The notes under the pieces: generated by a model
What the model saw: the letters and a program-made list of their open reading frames with translations, nothing else
Databases searched by the model: none
Told to the model about the DNA's origin: nothing
In this document: in pieces, positions 17,698 through 25,864 of the stretch
Position numbering within the stretch: the first letter of the stretch is position 1
How the letters are laid out: every line of letters starts with the position of its first letter
Origin: a virus
DNA length: 62,673 bases
IMG/VR virus record: IMGVR_UViG_3300006751_000010
Location: 1-62,673 of that record
Direction: 5' to 3' (one strand)
Program-made: the position numbers and the translations under genes

Positions 17698-18243
17698 TTA
17701 TAGTACTCCGCCATTTTCTCTTCCATTTACAAAACCAATTATTTTTTCTGGTTCTTTTTTGTTAATTTCATAATATACTGATGAATTTTTTTCGTTCTCA
17801 AAACATTCTACTTTTACGACTTTACATCTTCCAGCATCTGTTTTAGATAGAACTTCATTAAATTTATCATAAACTAATTTAGCACAACTCTCTGCTCCCA
17901 TTTTATCTAAAAAATGAACTTTACATAAACCCATTTGAGCCATTTGTTCGAATATATCTCGATATGGATCATTTGATTGGATTAATGTTGTATGGTCCCA
18001 CATATCATTCATCCATGATTTTAAACCATTTCCCTTTGGTGCATCTTTAAATCCACCATAATCAACTATCCAATTCATATCATCTAATCCATCATTTTCA
18101 TCAAATGGCGTATTAGACTCAAACCACACTTTAAATTTTAAAGCATATCCATGTAGTAACTGACAATGTGAATGTTGTGCTTTCCATTGTCTTATTGCAA
18201 TTGAATAATTATCAAATATTTTAGTTGATTGAAATTTACCCAT
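17698..18243 (-). CDS. queD: QueD-like 6-carboxytetrahydropterin synthase
   Basis: Protein of 181 residues. KAQHSHCQLLHGYALKFKVW holds His24/His26, catalytic Cys27 and His31. The canonical C-x3-HGH is C-x3-HGY here. A WDHTTLI segment provides the catalytic His, GAESCAKLVYDKF corresponds to the usual PT/S-xEN-x-A helix, and VVKVECFENEKNSS contains the C-terminal Glu region. The enzyme turns dihydroneopterin triphosphate into 6-carboxytetrahydropterin, the QueE substrate. Its start overlaps the folE stop by eight bases, so the two are coupled. Family is confident; whether the HGY variant changes metal binding is open. Confidence 0.8.
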   Translation of the reverse strand: MGKFQSTKIFDNYSIAIRQWKAQHSHCQLLHGYALKFKVWFESNTPFDENDGLDDMNWIVDYGGFKDAPKGNGLKSWMNDMWDHTTLIQSNDPYRDIFEQMAQMGLCKVHFLDKMGAESCAKLVYDKFNEVLSKTDAGRCKVVKVECFENEKNSSVYYEINKKEPEKIIGFVNGRENGGVL

Positions 18244-18943
18244 TATAATAACCTTTTATAAATTCATAAAACTCTGCTCTAGTAGCAGTATCATCTTTAA
18301 ATGCTCCTGTTAGTTTAGAAGTTTTCATAGATGCTCCTCCATGTTTAACTCCTCTACACTGAACGCAATTATGAGTAGCTTCAATCATAACTGCTACTCC
18401 TTTATTATCATTAATAATAGTATTTATAGAATTATGAATAGCAACTGTTAATTGTTCTTGTATTGCTCCTCTTCTTGCAAAATGCTCTACTAATCTATTT
18501 AATTTACTTAATCCAATTACTTTACTATCTTTGCCTGGTATATATGCTACATGAACTTTACCCATAATAGTTTGATGATGATGTGAACACATCGATGTTA
18601 ATGGAATACCTCCTTCAAAAACCATGCCGTCATAACCATCACTAGGAAATGCGGTAATATCTGGAGCTTTATCATATCTACCAGCCCATAGATCATTAAC
18701 ATATGCTTTTGCTACACGGTTGGGTGTATTATTTGAATTAGGATCATTTTCCCAATCAACACCTAATGCAGTTAAAAATTCTCCATAATAATAAGCTGCA
18801 GCTTCAATAATAGAATTTTTTTCTTCTTGAGATAAATTACTATCAGATCCTTTAATTATTTGTTTATTTTCTAATTGTTTAGATATTCCATTAGCAAACC
18901 CAGCTTTTACTAATTCTAAATTTTTTCTTTGTGTCTTTGTCAT
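18236..18943 (-). CDS. folE: FolE, GTP cyclohydrolase I
   Basis: Protein of 235 residues, close to the bacterial length of about 220. The zinc site is formed by Cys119 and the following histidines in SMCSHHHQT and by Cys193 in HNCVQCRGVKH. The family signature GLSKLNRLVEHFARR, followed by QEQLT, is intact. It makes 7,8-dihydroneopterin triphosphate from GTP, the first step of both folate and 7-deazaguanine synthesis. Its neighbours queD, queE and dpdA indicate the latter. A TTGAAA-16-TATAAT promoter ends only about ten bases before the ATG, so the mRNA may be almost leaderless. Very confident. Confidence 0.93.
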   Translation of the reverse strand: MTKTQRKNLELVKAGFANGISKQLENKQIIKGSDSNLSQEEKNSIIEAAAYYYGEFLTALGVDWENDPNSNNTPNRVAKAYVNDLWAGRYDKAPDITAFPSDGYDGMVFEGGIPLTSMCSHHHQTIMGKVHVAYIPGKDSKVIGLSKLNRLVEHFARRGAIQEQLTVAIHNSINTIINDNKGVAVMIEATHNCVQCRGVKHGGASMKTSKLTGAFKDDTATRAEFYEFIKGYYNG

Positions 18944-18946
18944 AAC

Positions 18947-18983
18947 TAATTATATTATAATAAACTTTAATTTATTTTCAAAG
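18947..18983 (-). promoter_or_regulatory. sigma70-like promoter before folE
   Basis: On the minus strand TTGAAA (18981-18976) and TATAAT (18959-18954) are 16 bases apart. The same arrangement, with an identical ACTTTGAA beginning and TATAATATAATTA end, lies before gp32 at 25406-25444. The -10 box is so close to the folE ATG (18943) that the transcript would have a leader of only a few bases. Function is inferred from the shared pattern. Confidence 0.5.
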
Positions 18984-19061
18984 TTTTTTTAGATGATTTT
19001 ATTATTGTTTTAATATATAATTGGTATATCCAATCATTATTTAAATTTTTCATTTAATGCC

Positions 19062-20921
19062 TTATGTTATTTCACAACTACCACCAGCACACGCTAATTC
19101 ACCAGTTAAATCAGTATTGTCATCTGTTTCTACTATTTTTGATAAATCTACTTCTGTTAATGCTGTTAACATTTCTTTATATATTTCTTCTGTGCAATCT
19201 TCAAATGGAGCTTGTACATATGTTCCACCATTAAATGGTAATACAGACAATCCATTATAATGTTCTCTATTTTTCCACATCCATTCTCCAGCTAATTCCC
19301 AATCTTCTGTTTTTAATGAAATAGTTGCCGAAACATTATGAGTATTAGAACCTGTTCTGTGTCCTGATTTTACCCATTCATTTGCAATTAATTTTATTCT
19401 TTCTAATAATTGAAATGGAGACTCTGTTCTTAATATAGCACCCTTTGGAGCTTTTTGTGGAATAGATATTACCGCAGTATCATGTGGCCTAAAATATTCA
19501 TCTTCTATTAAAACTGGATGATTTTGTTTAAGATAATTATATATCGTTTCATTTTTTCCGACTCTAATTCTTCTAATATAAAAATCATTATGCCATGCAT
19601 GGATTCCAGATGAGGTTCCTAATGCTAACGAAGTAGTTCCTGCAGGTTTAACTGTAGTGCATCTTGCTGCTTTTCTAATTCCTATCAGTTTTGCTACTCT
19701 GCTATTTTCTCGCTTTACTACATCTGCTGCTTTTTGCATATCATATCCTAATACAGCTCCAGAACCAATACCGGTCATCGATACTCCTATTAAAGCATCC
19801 TTTTCTGTTGTTTCTCTCCAAATTTCTCGTAAATAATGAAAATTAGTATATCCTGCTTGAAGTGTACCGATAAATGCAGCTGCTTTAACTCTTTTATTAA
19901 ATTCATCTTGTGAATCAATATCAGATGCATTTACTTCACATAAATTACAAAATTGATAAGGCCTCAATGCAATTTCACAACAAGGATTAGTTCCCCAATC
20001 TTTATCATTATTAAAATATATTCCAGGTTCTCCAGCTCCAGATAATTCAACACGTTTCCACAATTCCATAAAGAATTTTTTAGTAATTTTATGTCTCATT
20101 AATACAGCTGAATTATTTGCTCGGCCTCTTTGTGGATTAGTTTCCCACCAGTTACCCGATTTGCAAGATATCATTTCTCCGTCGTCGGCACTAAATAAAC
20201 TTATTAATGCAGCTCTTCTTATTCCTCCGGCTAATACTGCATCTGCAATATAACAAATAATATCATGTGTTTCTAATGTAGTTAAACATTCCCCATCTCC
20301 TTTTTCTTCAAGTATTCCAGCAATTTTAAGAATGCATTCTTTTAATGGTTGAGGGCCTGGAGCTTTTCCTCCGGATGTTACTAATTGTGCTCCTTTGGGT
20401 CTTATATCAGAAAAATCAAAATCAATCCTACTTCCTCCACCATTCATATATGATTTCATAAGTACTTTTACTGCATCAGCCCAACCTTCAATTGAATCTC
20501 CAACTAAGAATCGTTTTTTTCTTTTTGGGTATGGCTTTCTAATAGGAGGTAATTTTGCTACATGATGTTTTTGCACTGAATATCCTACACCAGTGCCTCC
20601 TAATAATAAAAACATTGTTTCACTAAATGAGTCGATATGATCAATTGGTAGATATGCACAATTATATACTCTATTAGGAGATATTTCAATTGGTTTACCA
20701 CCAAATTGTAAACTTCTCATTGACGGTAAAACTTTTTTATCATAAACAAATTTATATACTTCATTAATTTCATCTTTCAATTTAGGATATGTTTTGAGAT
20801 GCATTTTTTTGTTTCGAGTTACTAATTCTTCCCATGTTTCCCTCCTATTTAATTCTGGTATATATTTTGCATACTTCATATATACTGTTATGTCTGATAA
20901 AATTTTGTTTGAAATATTCAT
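19062..20921 (-). CDS. nrdJ: class II (adenosylcobalamin-dependent) ribonucleotide reductase
   Basis: Protein of 619 residues reducing ribonucleotides to deoxyribonucleotides. It has a first redox cysteine Cys88 in NRVYNCAYLP, the active-site motif NPCCEI (312-317, with thiyl Cys314 and Glu316), Cys325 as the likely partner, and a C-terminal CAGGSC pair (611, 616) that re-reduces the active site. There is no separate radical-generating small subunit gene, and the layout fits monomeric B12-dependent RTPR rather than the class Ia NrdAB of T4. The start has a strong AAAGGAG. A terminator hairpin lies just upstream at 20947-20978. Confident in family; the class II call is strong but not absolute. 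Confidence 0.85.
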   Translation of the reverse strand: MNISNKILSDITVYMKYAKYIPELNRRETWEELVTRNKKMHLKTYPKLKDEINEVYKFVYDKKVLPSMRSLQFGGKPIEISPNRVYNCAYLPIDHIDSFSETMFLLLGGTGVGYSVQKHHVAKLPPIRKPYPKRKKRFLVGDSIEGWADAVKVLMKSYMNGGGSRIDFDFSDIRPKGAQLVTSGGKAPGPQPLKECILKIAGILEEKGDGECLTTLETHDIICYIADAVLAGGIRRAALISLFSADDGEMISCKSGNWWETNPQRGRANNSAVLMRHKITKKFFMELWKRVELSGAGEPGIYFNNDKDWGTNPCCEIALRPYQFCNLCEVNASDIDSQDEFNKRVKAAAFIGTLQAGYTNFHYLREIWRETTEKDALIGVSMTGIGSGAVLGYDMQKAADVVKRENSRVAKLIGIRKAARCTTVKPAGTTSLALGTSSGIHAWHNDFYIRRIRVGKNETIYNYLKQNHPVLIEDEYFRPHDTAVISIPQKAPKGAILRTESPFQLLERIKLIANEWVKSGHRTGSNTHNVSATISLKTEDWELAGEWMWKNREHYNGLSVLPFNGGTYVQAPFEDCTEEIYKEMLTALTEVDLSKIVETDDNTDLTGELACAGGSCEIT

Positions 20922-20946
20922 TTATGACTCCTTTAATATTTTTAGA

Positions 20947-20978
20947 TAAAAAATGGCCCGGAGTTTTTTCGCAGGCCT
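20947..20978 (-). terminator. intrinsic terminator after the helicase gene
   Basis: On the minus strand GGCCTG pairs with CGGGCC (one G-T pair) around an A-rich loop, followed by ATTTTTTA. It lies between the helicase stop and the RNR start, so it would end or attenuate the recombination/helicase transcript. Confidence 0.7.
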
Positions 20979-20997
20979 TCTATTATATATATGTTAA

Positions 20998-22353
20998 TTA
21001 TCCTAAACTTCCGCCAAGATCTTTAAATTTTTGTGCTAAATTTTTCTTAATCATAGACTCACCCGTTTTCATTATTTGGGTCGTTTGCTTACCTTGTGTT
21101 GTTTGTGGCTCGAAGAATTGAAATTGTCCATTATTTGTGTTAATTTTACTAGGCAATGTAATACCATCCGGGCCGAATCTATTTTTTATTACATGGCCCC
21201 GACCAGTGCCAGAGAGCTTATCTTCAACTTTTCTTGAAAGTGACATTAAAAAGTCAGAAACCATTACTTTTCCATATGATGCTGCAATCTTATCTGCTTC
21301 AATAATATCATCTTCTAAACTAGATCTTCCTGCTTGTGATGCAGTCCAAACTGGTATTTCATATTCACCAGCCATGCCCCTAAGATCTTCATATAACTCT
21401 TCTAATGCTTCATGTTTATCTTTTTTATTATTTACTTTCAATAAATCTGCATAATCTACAATAACTAGATCCGGGGTTTTTCCTAACATTGCACTTTTTT
21501 CAATATGAGCTTTTATTCCCATTACACCAGTAGATTTTGTTGGATAATATTTTATTACTAATTCTCCTGAAATAGTTTTCATTTTTTCTTCTATATCTTC
21601 TTGATAATTTTTTAGATTTTGTGCTGGTATTCCTGTTAATACTGAATCATATCTTTGTCCTACATAATTCTGATTAAGTTCTAATGTATAATGAATTACT
21701 GTTTTGCCGGCTTTGACTGCATGAGCTCCTATATTAATAAGCAACCATGATTTACCAATGCCGGCCGGTGCCATTACTACTCCTAATTCCCCAGGAGCTA
21801 AACCACCATCCATTAAATCATCAATAACATCCCAACCGGTTGTGATTGTATGTCGGGCTGCTTCATTATATCGAATATCTACTTGATCTTTATATTCTAA
21901 CCCAACATCTGTGTCGGCGCCGGCTTTCATAGCCGAATCGATATTAGATTTAATTTCATCATAGTTACCCATTTTTAATAAAGCAACTGATTCCATTATA
22001 GCTCGTTTAATTTCTTGATTTTTACAAAAATTAAGTATTTCTGCTTTTACAAAAGACAAATCTTCCGAATCCATATACCGGAATACATCTTTTAATTGTT
22101 CTAATATTGCAGTTTTAAAAACATCATTATCAATTTCTGTTATTTTTACTTTTAAAACGTCTTTAGTAGGTGGTGTTTTATATTCTCGAAAATGAGCTAA
22201 TGAAGTTTCTAATAGCCAACTATTAGCATCGGATTCAAAATATTCTGGTTGGATTATATCTGCTATTTGTTGTAGAAATAATCTATCAGTAAATAATGCA
22301 GCTATAACTTTAACTTGGAACCCCCAACCATACTCACTTAACTTATCCGTCAT
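20998..22353 (-). CDS. 41: DnaB-type replicative helicase, gp41-like
   Basis: Protein of 451 residues, similar to T4 gp41 (475). A helical N-terminal domain (residues 1-150) precedes the RecA-fold ATPase: GWDVIDDLMDGGLAPGEL, Walker A APAGIGKS (195-202), YTLELNQNYVGQRYDS, Walker B LVIVDYADLL and WTASQAGRSS with the expected Gln sensor. KNRFGPDG near the end is the usual DnaB motif. It should unwind the fork ahead of the gp43-type polymerase. A terminator follows the gene. No primase gene is seen in the window. Very confident. Confidence 0.92.
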   Translation of the reverse strand: MTDKLSEYGWGFQVKVIAALFTDRLFLQQIADIIQPEYFESDANSWLLETSLAHFREYKTPPTKDVLKVKITEIDNDVFKTAILEQLKDVFRYMDSEDLSFVKAEILNFCKNQEIKRAIMESVALLKMGNYDEIKSNIDSAMKAGADTDVGLEYKDQVDIRYNEAARHTITTGWDVIDDLMDGGLAPGELGVVMAPAGIGKSWLLINIGAHAVKAGKTVIHYTLELNQNYVGQRYDSVLTGIPAQNLKNYQEDIEEKMKTISGELVIKYYPTKSTGVMGIKAHIEKSAMLGKTPDLVIVDYADLLKVNNKKDKHEALEELYEDLRGMAGEYEIPVWTASQAGRSSLEDDIIEADKIAASYGKVMVSDFLMSLSRKVEDKLSGTGRGHVIKNRFGPDGITLPSKINTNNGQFQFFEPQTTQGKQTTQIMKTGESMIKKNLAQKFKDLGGSLG

Positions 22354-22389
22354 GTAAAAATTATATTAAAAATATATTATAAATCAAAA

Positions 22390-23442
22390 TTAATGTGTCT
22401 GTTTTGCAAATGCACTCAATGAAAGCCAGGTATTAGTTAACCAATCTGGTAAATTTTTCATTACACTCCACATTTTATCTTCATAGAATAATCTTTGAAA
22501 TTCTTTTCTATCAAGCATTGGCACAGGTTGTGCCATTATCCCTCTAATTTTAGAACTAGTTGCTGCAGGAATATTTAATAATTTTATATTCATTAAACGA
22601 TAATTTTGTTCTATCGTATCAAAGTTATCTAGTATTTTTTGATATGTTTTAGATTCATTTAAACTAGATTTGCTTTTCTCTTGTAATTCGTCTAATGTAT
22701 AACATTTGTCTGCAGAAAGTTCTGGTAAATGTTTTTGTATCGTTTTTGGACCGATTCCAGATACACCTGGTATATTATCAGACTTATCTCCTGTAAATGA
22801 TCTATATAATACCATATTATTAGGATGTATATTAAATTCGTCTAATACCATTTGGGTATCATACATTTTCTTTTTAATAGGAGACCAGACTTGAATTTTA
22901 TCATCAATTAATTGATAAAAATCTCTATCGGTTGATACTATAGTAATCTTTTTACTTTTATCATGATATTGATCTGCAATATATGCAATAGTATCATCTG
23001 CTTCAATACCATCCATAGCTAAAAATGTAACTGGTAAACAATCTAAATATGAAACTAATCTGCTAAATTGAAACCGCATTGCTACTTGTTCATCTTCTAT
23101 TGTAGTAAAATGATGATCATGTCTTCGTAACTTTGTTTTATTGGCTCGATTTGCTTTATAATCTTTATAAATAGTTTTTCTTCGAGCAGAACCTCTTTGT
23201 CCGTCAAATGCTATAACACATCTAGATGGTTTAAAATCTCTAACTGTTTTTCCTATAGAATATAAAAATCCAGTTATACCACCTATATGGTCACCATCTT
23301 CATTATATGCTGGGGTTGCTCCGAAGCTACGAATGAAAGTGTTAAGTCCGTCAAAGATAATTATATGATCATCTGGTGCTGACGGACCTAAACTCTTTTC
23401 GTTTTGTAACTCATTGAATAGTTGTTGGAATCTATTCTTCAT
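22390..23442 (-). CDS. rnh: 5'-3' exonuclease / RNase H (FEN-like, PIN fold)
   Basis: Protein of 350 residues with the FEN/5'-nuclease acidic set: IIIFDGLNTFIRSF, CVIAFDGQRGSARR with KDYKANR, GIEADDTIAY, VSTDRDFYQL, and SFTGDKSDNIPGVSGIGPKT, which is the metal-binding D-x-x-D followed by a helix-hairpin-helix. It should remove RNA primers and 5' flaps, like T4 RNase H (305 residues) or the N-terminal domain of Pol I. It overlaps the recA-like gene by 11 bases, forming a replication-repair operon with SSB, RecA and helicase. Very confident. Confidence 0.9.
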   Translation of the reverse strand: MKNRFQQLFNELQNEKSLGPSAPDDHIIIFDGLNTFIRSFGATPAYNEDGDHIGGITGFLYSIGKTVRDFKPSRCVIAFDGQRGSARRKTIYKDYKANRANKTKLRRHDHHFTTIEDEQVAMRFQFSRLVSYLDCLPVTFLAMDGIEADDTIAYIADQYHDKSKKITIVSTDRDFYQLIDDKIQVWSPIKKKMYDTQMVLDEFNIHPNNMVLYRSFTGDKSDNIPGVSGIGPKTIQKHLPELSADKCYTLDELQEKSKSSLNESKTYQKILDNFDTIEQNYRLMNIKLLNIPAATSSKIRGIMAQPVPMLDRKEFQRLFYEDKMWSVMKNLPDWLTNTWLSLSAFAKQTH

Positions 23443-24592
23443 TTATAACATTTTCGTCAATTACTACATCATCTATACCTCCATCGATGCCGGCTTGATA
23501 TTTGAAAATATAAGCATCACATATACGTTGATATAATCTTTGTTTTGTTTCTGGAATATTAATTACTTTTTCTAGAAAGTCTTTTGATTGAAATTTTATT
23601 TCAGAAAAAACTTCTCCAGTTAATGGATCTACATCTTCAAGCGTATACCATGCACCTGATTGTTTTACTATATCAAATGTTTTCATAACAGACAACCAAC
23701 CACCATAATTATCAATACCGCTATCATAATAAATTTCATAATTTATTTTTCTATGCGGAGGACCCATACGATTTTTTACTACTTGCACACTTGTTTTATT
23801 ACCAACCACTTGTTCGACTTTATTAACTTTAGCTTTGATTTGGCCTAGGTTTTTTAAACGAAGTCTAACTGATGCATGGAATGGAATTGCTTTGCCACCT
23901 GCTGTCGTCCAAGGGTCACCAAATGATACACCCATTTTTGTACGAAGTTGATTAGTAAATATAAGACAAATTCGTTCTCTTGCAATCCAATTGGTAACTT
24001 TACGCATTGCTTTAGAAAGGATAATAGATTTGGAAGTTGCATATCCATCTTTATCATATTCCATTGACATCTCAATTTTTGTAGATGCCCCCATAATAGA
24101 ATCGACTACTATAGTTACTAATCTATCTTTATCAGATTTTCTAACACCTTCAACGATAGTTTCAATAGTTTCAAATATTTCTTCTACTGTTTCTAATGGA
24201 ACATATAACATTTTTTTGAGATCTACTCCAATAGCAGTTAGAAACTCAGAACTAGTTGCAGACTCTGTGTCTATATAAACAGCTAGGCCTCCTTTTTTCT
24301 GAGTTTCTGCTAATGTATGTGCAGCTAATAAAGATTTACCAGAAGCTTCAAGACCAGTAATTTCTGTAATTCTTCCTACTGGAAATCCTCCCATGGGTTT
24401 ATTTGAAATTGCTAGATCTAGCATGGAACATCCAGAAGATATCCATTCATGAACATTTGTAGGAGCATCTAAATCTCCATCCAAAAAATAAGCTGTCTTA
24501 AGAGCTTGTCCTTTAAATTGTTTGTTAATGCTTTCTGCTAACACTGTAGCTAAGCCGTCCTCGACTTCCTGTTTACTTTTAGCTTTCGCCAT
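23432..24592 (-). CDS. uvsX: RecA/UvsX-type recombinase
   Basis: Protein of 386 residues. GRITEITGLEASGKSLLA contains Walker A (about 80-87), LAVYIDTESATSSEFL is the conserved RecA strand with its acidic residue, VTIVVDSIMGAS is Walker B, and CLIFTNQLRTKMGVSFGDPWTTAGGKAIPF is the L2/Gln region; it resembles bacterial RecA as much as T4 UvsX. It drives strand exchange for recombination-dependent replication. The gene has a clear AAGGAG site and lies between the SSB and exonuclease genes. Very confident. Confidence 0.92.
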   Translation of the reverse strand: MAKAKSKQEVEDGLATVLAESINKQFKGQALKTAYFLDGDLDAPTNVHEWISSGCSMLDLAISNKPMGGFPVGRITEITGLEASGKSLLAAHTLAETQKKGGLAVYIDTESATSSEFLTAIGVDLKKMLYVPLETVEEIFETIETIVEGVRKSDKDRLVTIVVDSIMGASTKIEMSMEYDKDGYATSKSIILSKAMRKVTNWIARERICLIFTNQLRTKMGVSFGDPWTTAGGKAIPFHASVRLRLKNLGQIKAKVNKVEQVVGNKTSVQVVKNRMGPPHRKINYEIYYDSGIDNYGGWLSVMKTFDIVKQSGAWYTLEDVDPLTGEVFSEIKFQSKDFLEKVINIPETKQRLYQRICDAYIFKYQAGIDGGIDDVVIDENVINEE

Positions 24593-24600
24593 AATACTCC

Positions 24601-25371
24601 TTATGAATTAAATAAATCGTCAAATGCAGCCGATACGTCTGCTTTCTTTTCTGTTACCGGTTCATTTTTAGAATCGGTTGTTGTGGTAGCTTTTTTTTCT
24701 GTTGTGGTTACATCAGAATCAGCACCATCTGGATTCATCCATTCTTTAAGAGTAGTCTCAAGTTCTTCGTAAGTTGGTTCTGGAAATATATCAGTTATTT
24801 TAGCCTGATTCATAATTTTCTTTGCAACGTCTTTATCTTCTGTTGCTGCAGATGTATTTGGCTTAACACGAATAGAAGTTTTAGGATATCCTCCACCCTC
24901 TGCTGGTGTAAATTCTACATCTATATCACGACCATTCATTAAGTCTGTAATATCGCCATAATCTGGATCAGAAATAATAGATAATAATTCTGCATAAATG
25001 GTTTTACCAAACCCCCAGAATTTTGGTCCTTCTGATTCTTTACCTCTAACAATAACCGGGACATATGTCCTCATTTTCGGCTCGATTTTTCTTCCCATTA
25101 GCCATTCGTCTTTATCTCCAGTTTTCTTAAGTTTTTCTGCAAACTCTACTACTGGATCTGCGTTACCAAAAGTGATAGGCGAAAGCATACTACGCTTTGC
25201 TATATCATAATGGAAATACATTTCTAAAAATGGGTTTTCTTTGCGATGCACGTAAGGTACAATTCGAACTCTTTGCTTGCCTGGTTCAGGTTTCCAAAGA
25301 TTGTTTCTCTTTTCGTCGGTTTTGTTTAATTGGTTAAGTTTTGCCTTGATGGCGTTTAAATCTAAACTCAT
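24601..25371 (-). CDS. 32: single-stranded DNA-binding protein, gp32-like
   Basis: Protein of 256 residues (T4 gp32: 301). The basic N-terminus with KLNQLNKTDEKRNNLWKP resembles the cooperativity region, followed by RVRIVPYVHRKENPFLEMYFHYD of the OB fold, and a long acidic/threonine-rich tail ending SAAFDDLFNS. The protein has no cysteine at all, so the zinc site of T4 gp32 is missing. It coats single strands and organises polymerase, helicase and recombinase. It has AAAGGA before the ATG and its own promoter at 25406-25444. It is upstream of uvsX. Confident. Confidence 0.85.
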   Translation of the reverse strand: MSLDLNAIKAKLNQLNKTDEKRNNLWKPEPGKQRVRIVPYVHRKENPFLEMYFHYDIAKRSMLSPITFGNADPVVEFAEKLKKTGDKDEWLMGRKIEPKMRTYVPVIVRGKESEGPKFWGFGKTIYAELLSIISDPDYGDITDLMNGRDIDVEFTPAEGGGYPKTSIRVKPNTSAATEDKDVAKKIMNQAKITDIFPEPTYEELETTLKEWMNPDGADSDVTTTEKKATTTTDSKNEPVTEKKADVSAAFDDLFNS

Positions 25372-25405
25372 AGTTTATTCCTTTAATTGTTTATTTATTT
25401 ATTTA

Positions 25406-25444
25406 TTAATTATATTATAGATATTTAAATCTTTAATTCAAAGT
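25406..25444 (-). promoter_or_regulatory. sigma70-like promoter before gp32
   Basis: On the minus strand TTGAAT (25441-25436) and TATAAT (25419-25414) are separated by 16 bases, within a stretch that shares ACTTTGAA and TATAATATAATTA with the region before folE. The expected start leaves a leader of about 35 bases with an AAAGGA site before the gp32 ATG. Promoter function is inferred. Confidence 0.55.
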
Positions 25445-25460
25445 TTATTAGTTAATTTTT

Positions 25461-25474
25461 TTATATAAATATAG
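25461..25474 (-). promoter_or_regulatory. TATATTTAT-type late promoter candidate upstream of gp32
   Basis: Minus strand reads CTATATTTATATAA, immediately after the stop of the 127-residue gene and about 20 bases upstream of the sigma70-like promoter. The gp32 gene may thus have both early and late transcription. Confidence 0.45.
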
Positions 25475-25475
25475 T

Positions 25476-25859
25476 TTAAAATGATATTCTTGTAAAATAT
25501 TTTAATGCAACAATTTTATATCCTGGGTTGGCAGTTAATATAAAAGAATTTTCATATTTGGGCCAATATAATTGAAAACTTTTGTCTAACACCCCATTAT
25601 TTTGTTCTATGATTATTTCATTTAGAGCATTAACGGTATATAGAGTATTTGTTTCTTTTTTTCTATGTATCGATATTGTATTTTTACCTCTGAAGCCGGT
25701 ATCTTCTGCATTATATGTGCAATATAATTCATGTTGTTTATTTGCATTTTCAAATACAAATATCCGGTTTTCTGGTATAGTAAAGTTTTGTTTGATATAT
25801 TCTATTACGATATCAAGATTATTTCGATGTGCAAATGTGCACAATAGTTGTGTTTTCAA
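25476..25859 (-). CDS. hypothetical protein between nuclease-like and SSB genes
   Basis: Protein of 127 residues beginning MKTQLLCTFAHRNNLDIVIEYI and ending VALKYFTRISF, with alternating strand/helix character that suggests a small alpha/beta fold. I do not recognise a family. It lies five bases after the possible PD-(D/E)XK gene, is followed by two promoter-like elements, and so closes the operon that begins with the baseplate hub gene and includes the family A-type polymerase. Confidence 0.45.
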   Translation of the reverse strand: MKTQLLCTFAHRNNLDIVIEYIKQNFTIPENRIFVFENANKQHELYCTYNAEDTGFRGKNTISIHRKKETNTLYTVNALNEIIIEQNNGVLDKSFQLYWPKYENSFILTANPGYKIVALKYFTRISF

Positions 25860-25864
25860 ATCTA

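Noticed and set aside
18944-19061. tRNA or small RNA gene between RNR and folE
   Set aside because: No cloverleaf or T-loop sequence is seen; the gap is AT-rich with a short ATTGG/CCAAT stem and the folE promoter.
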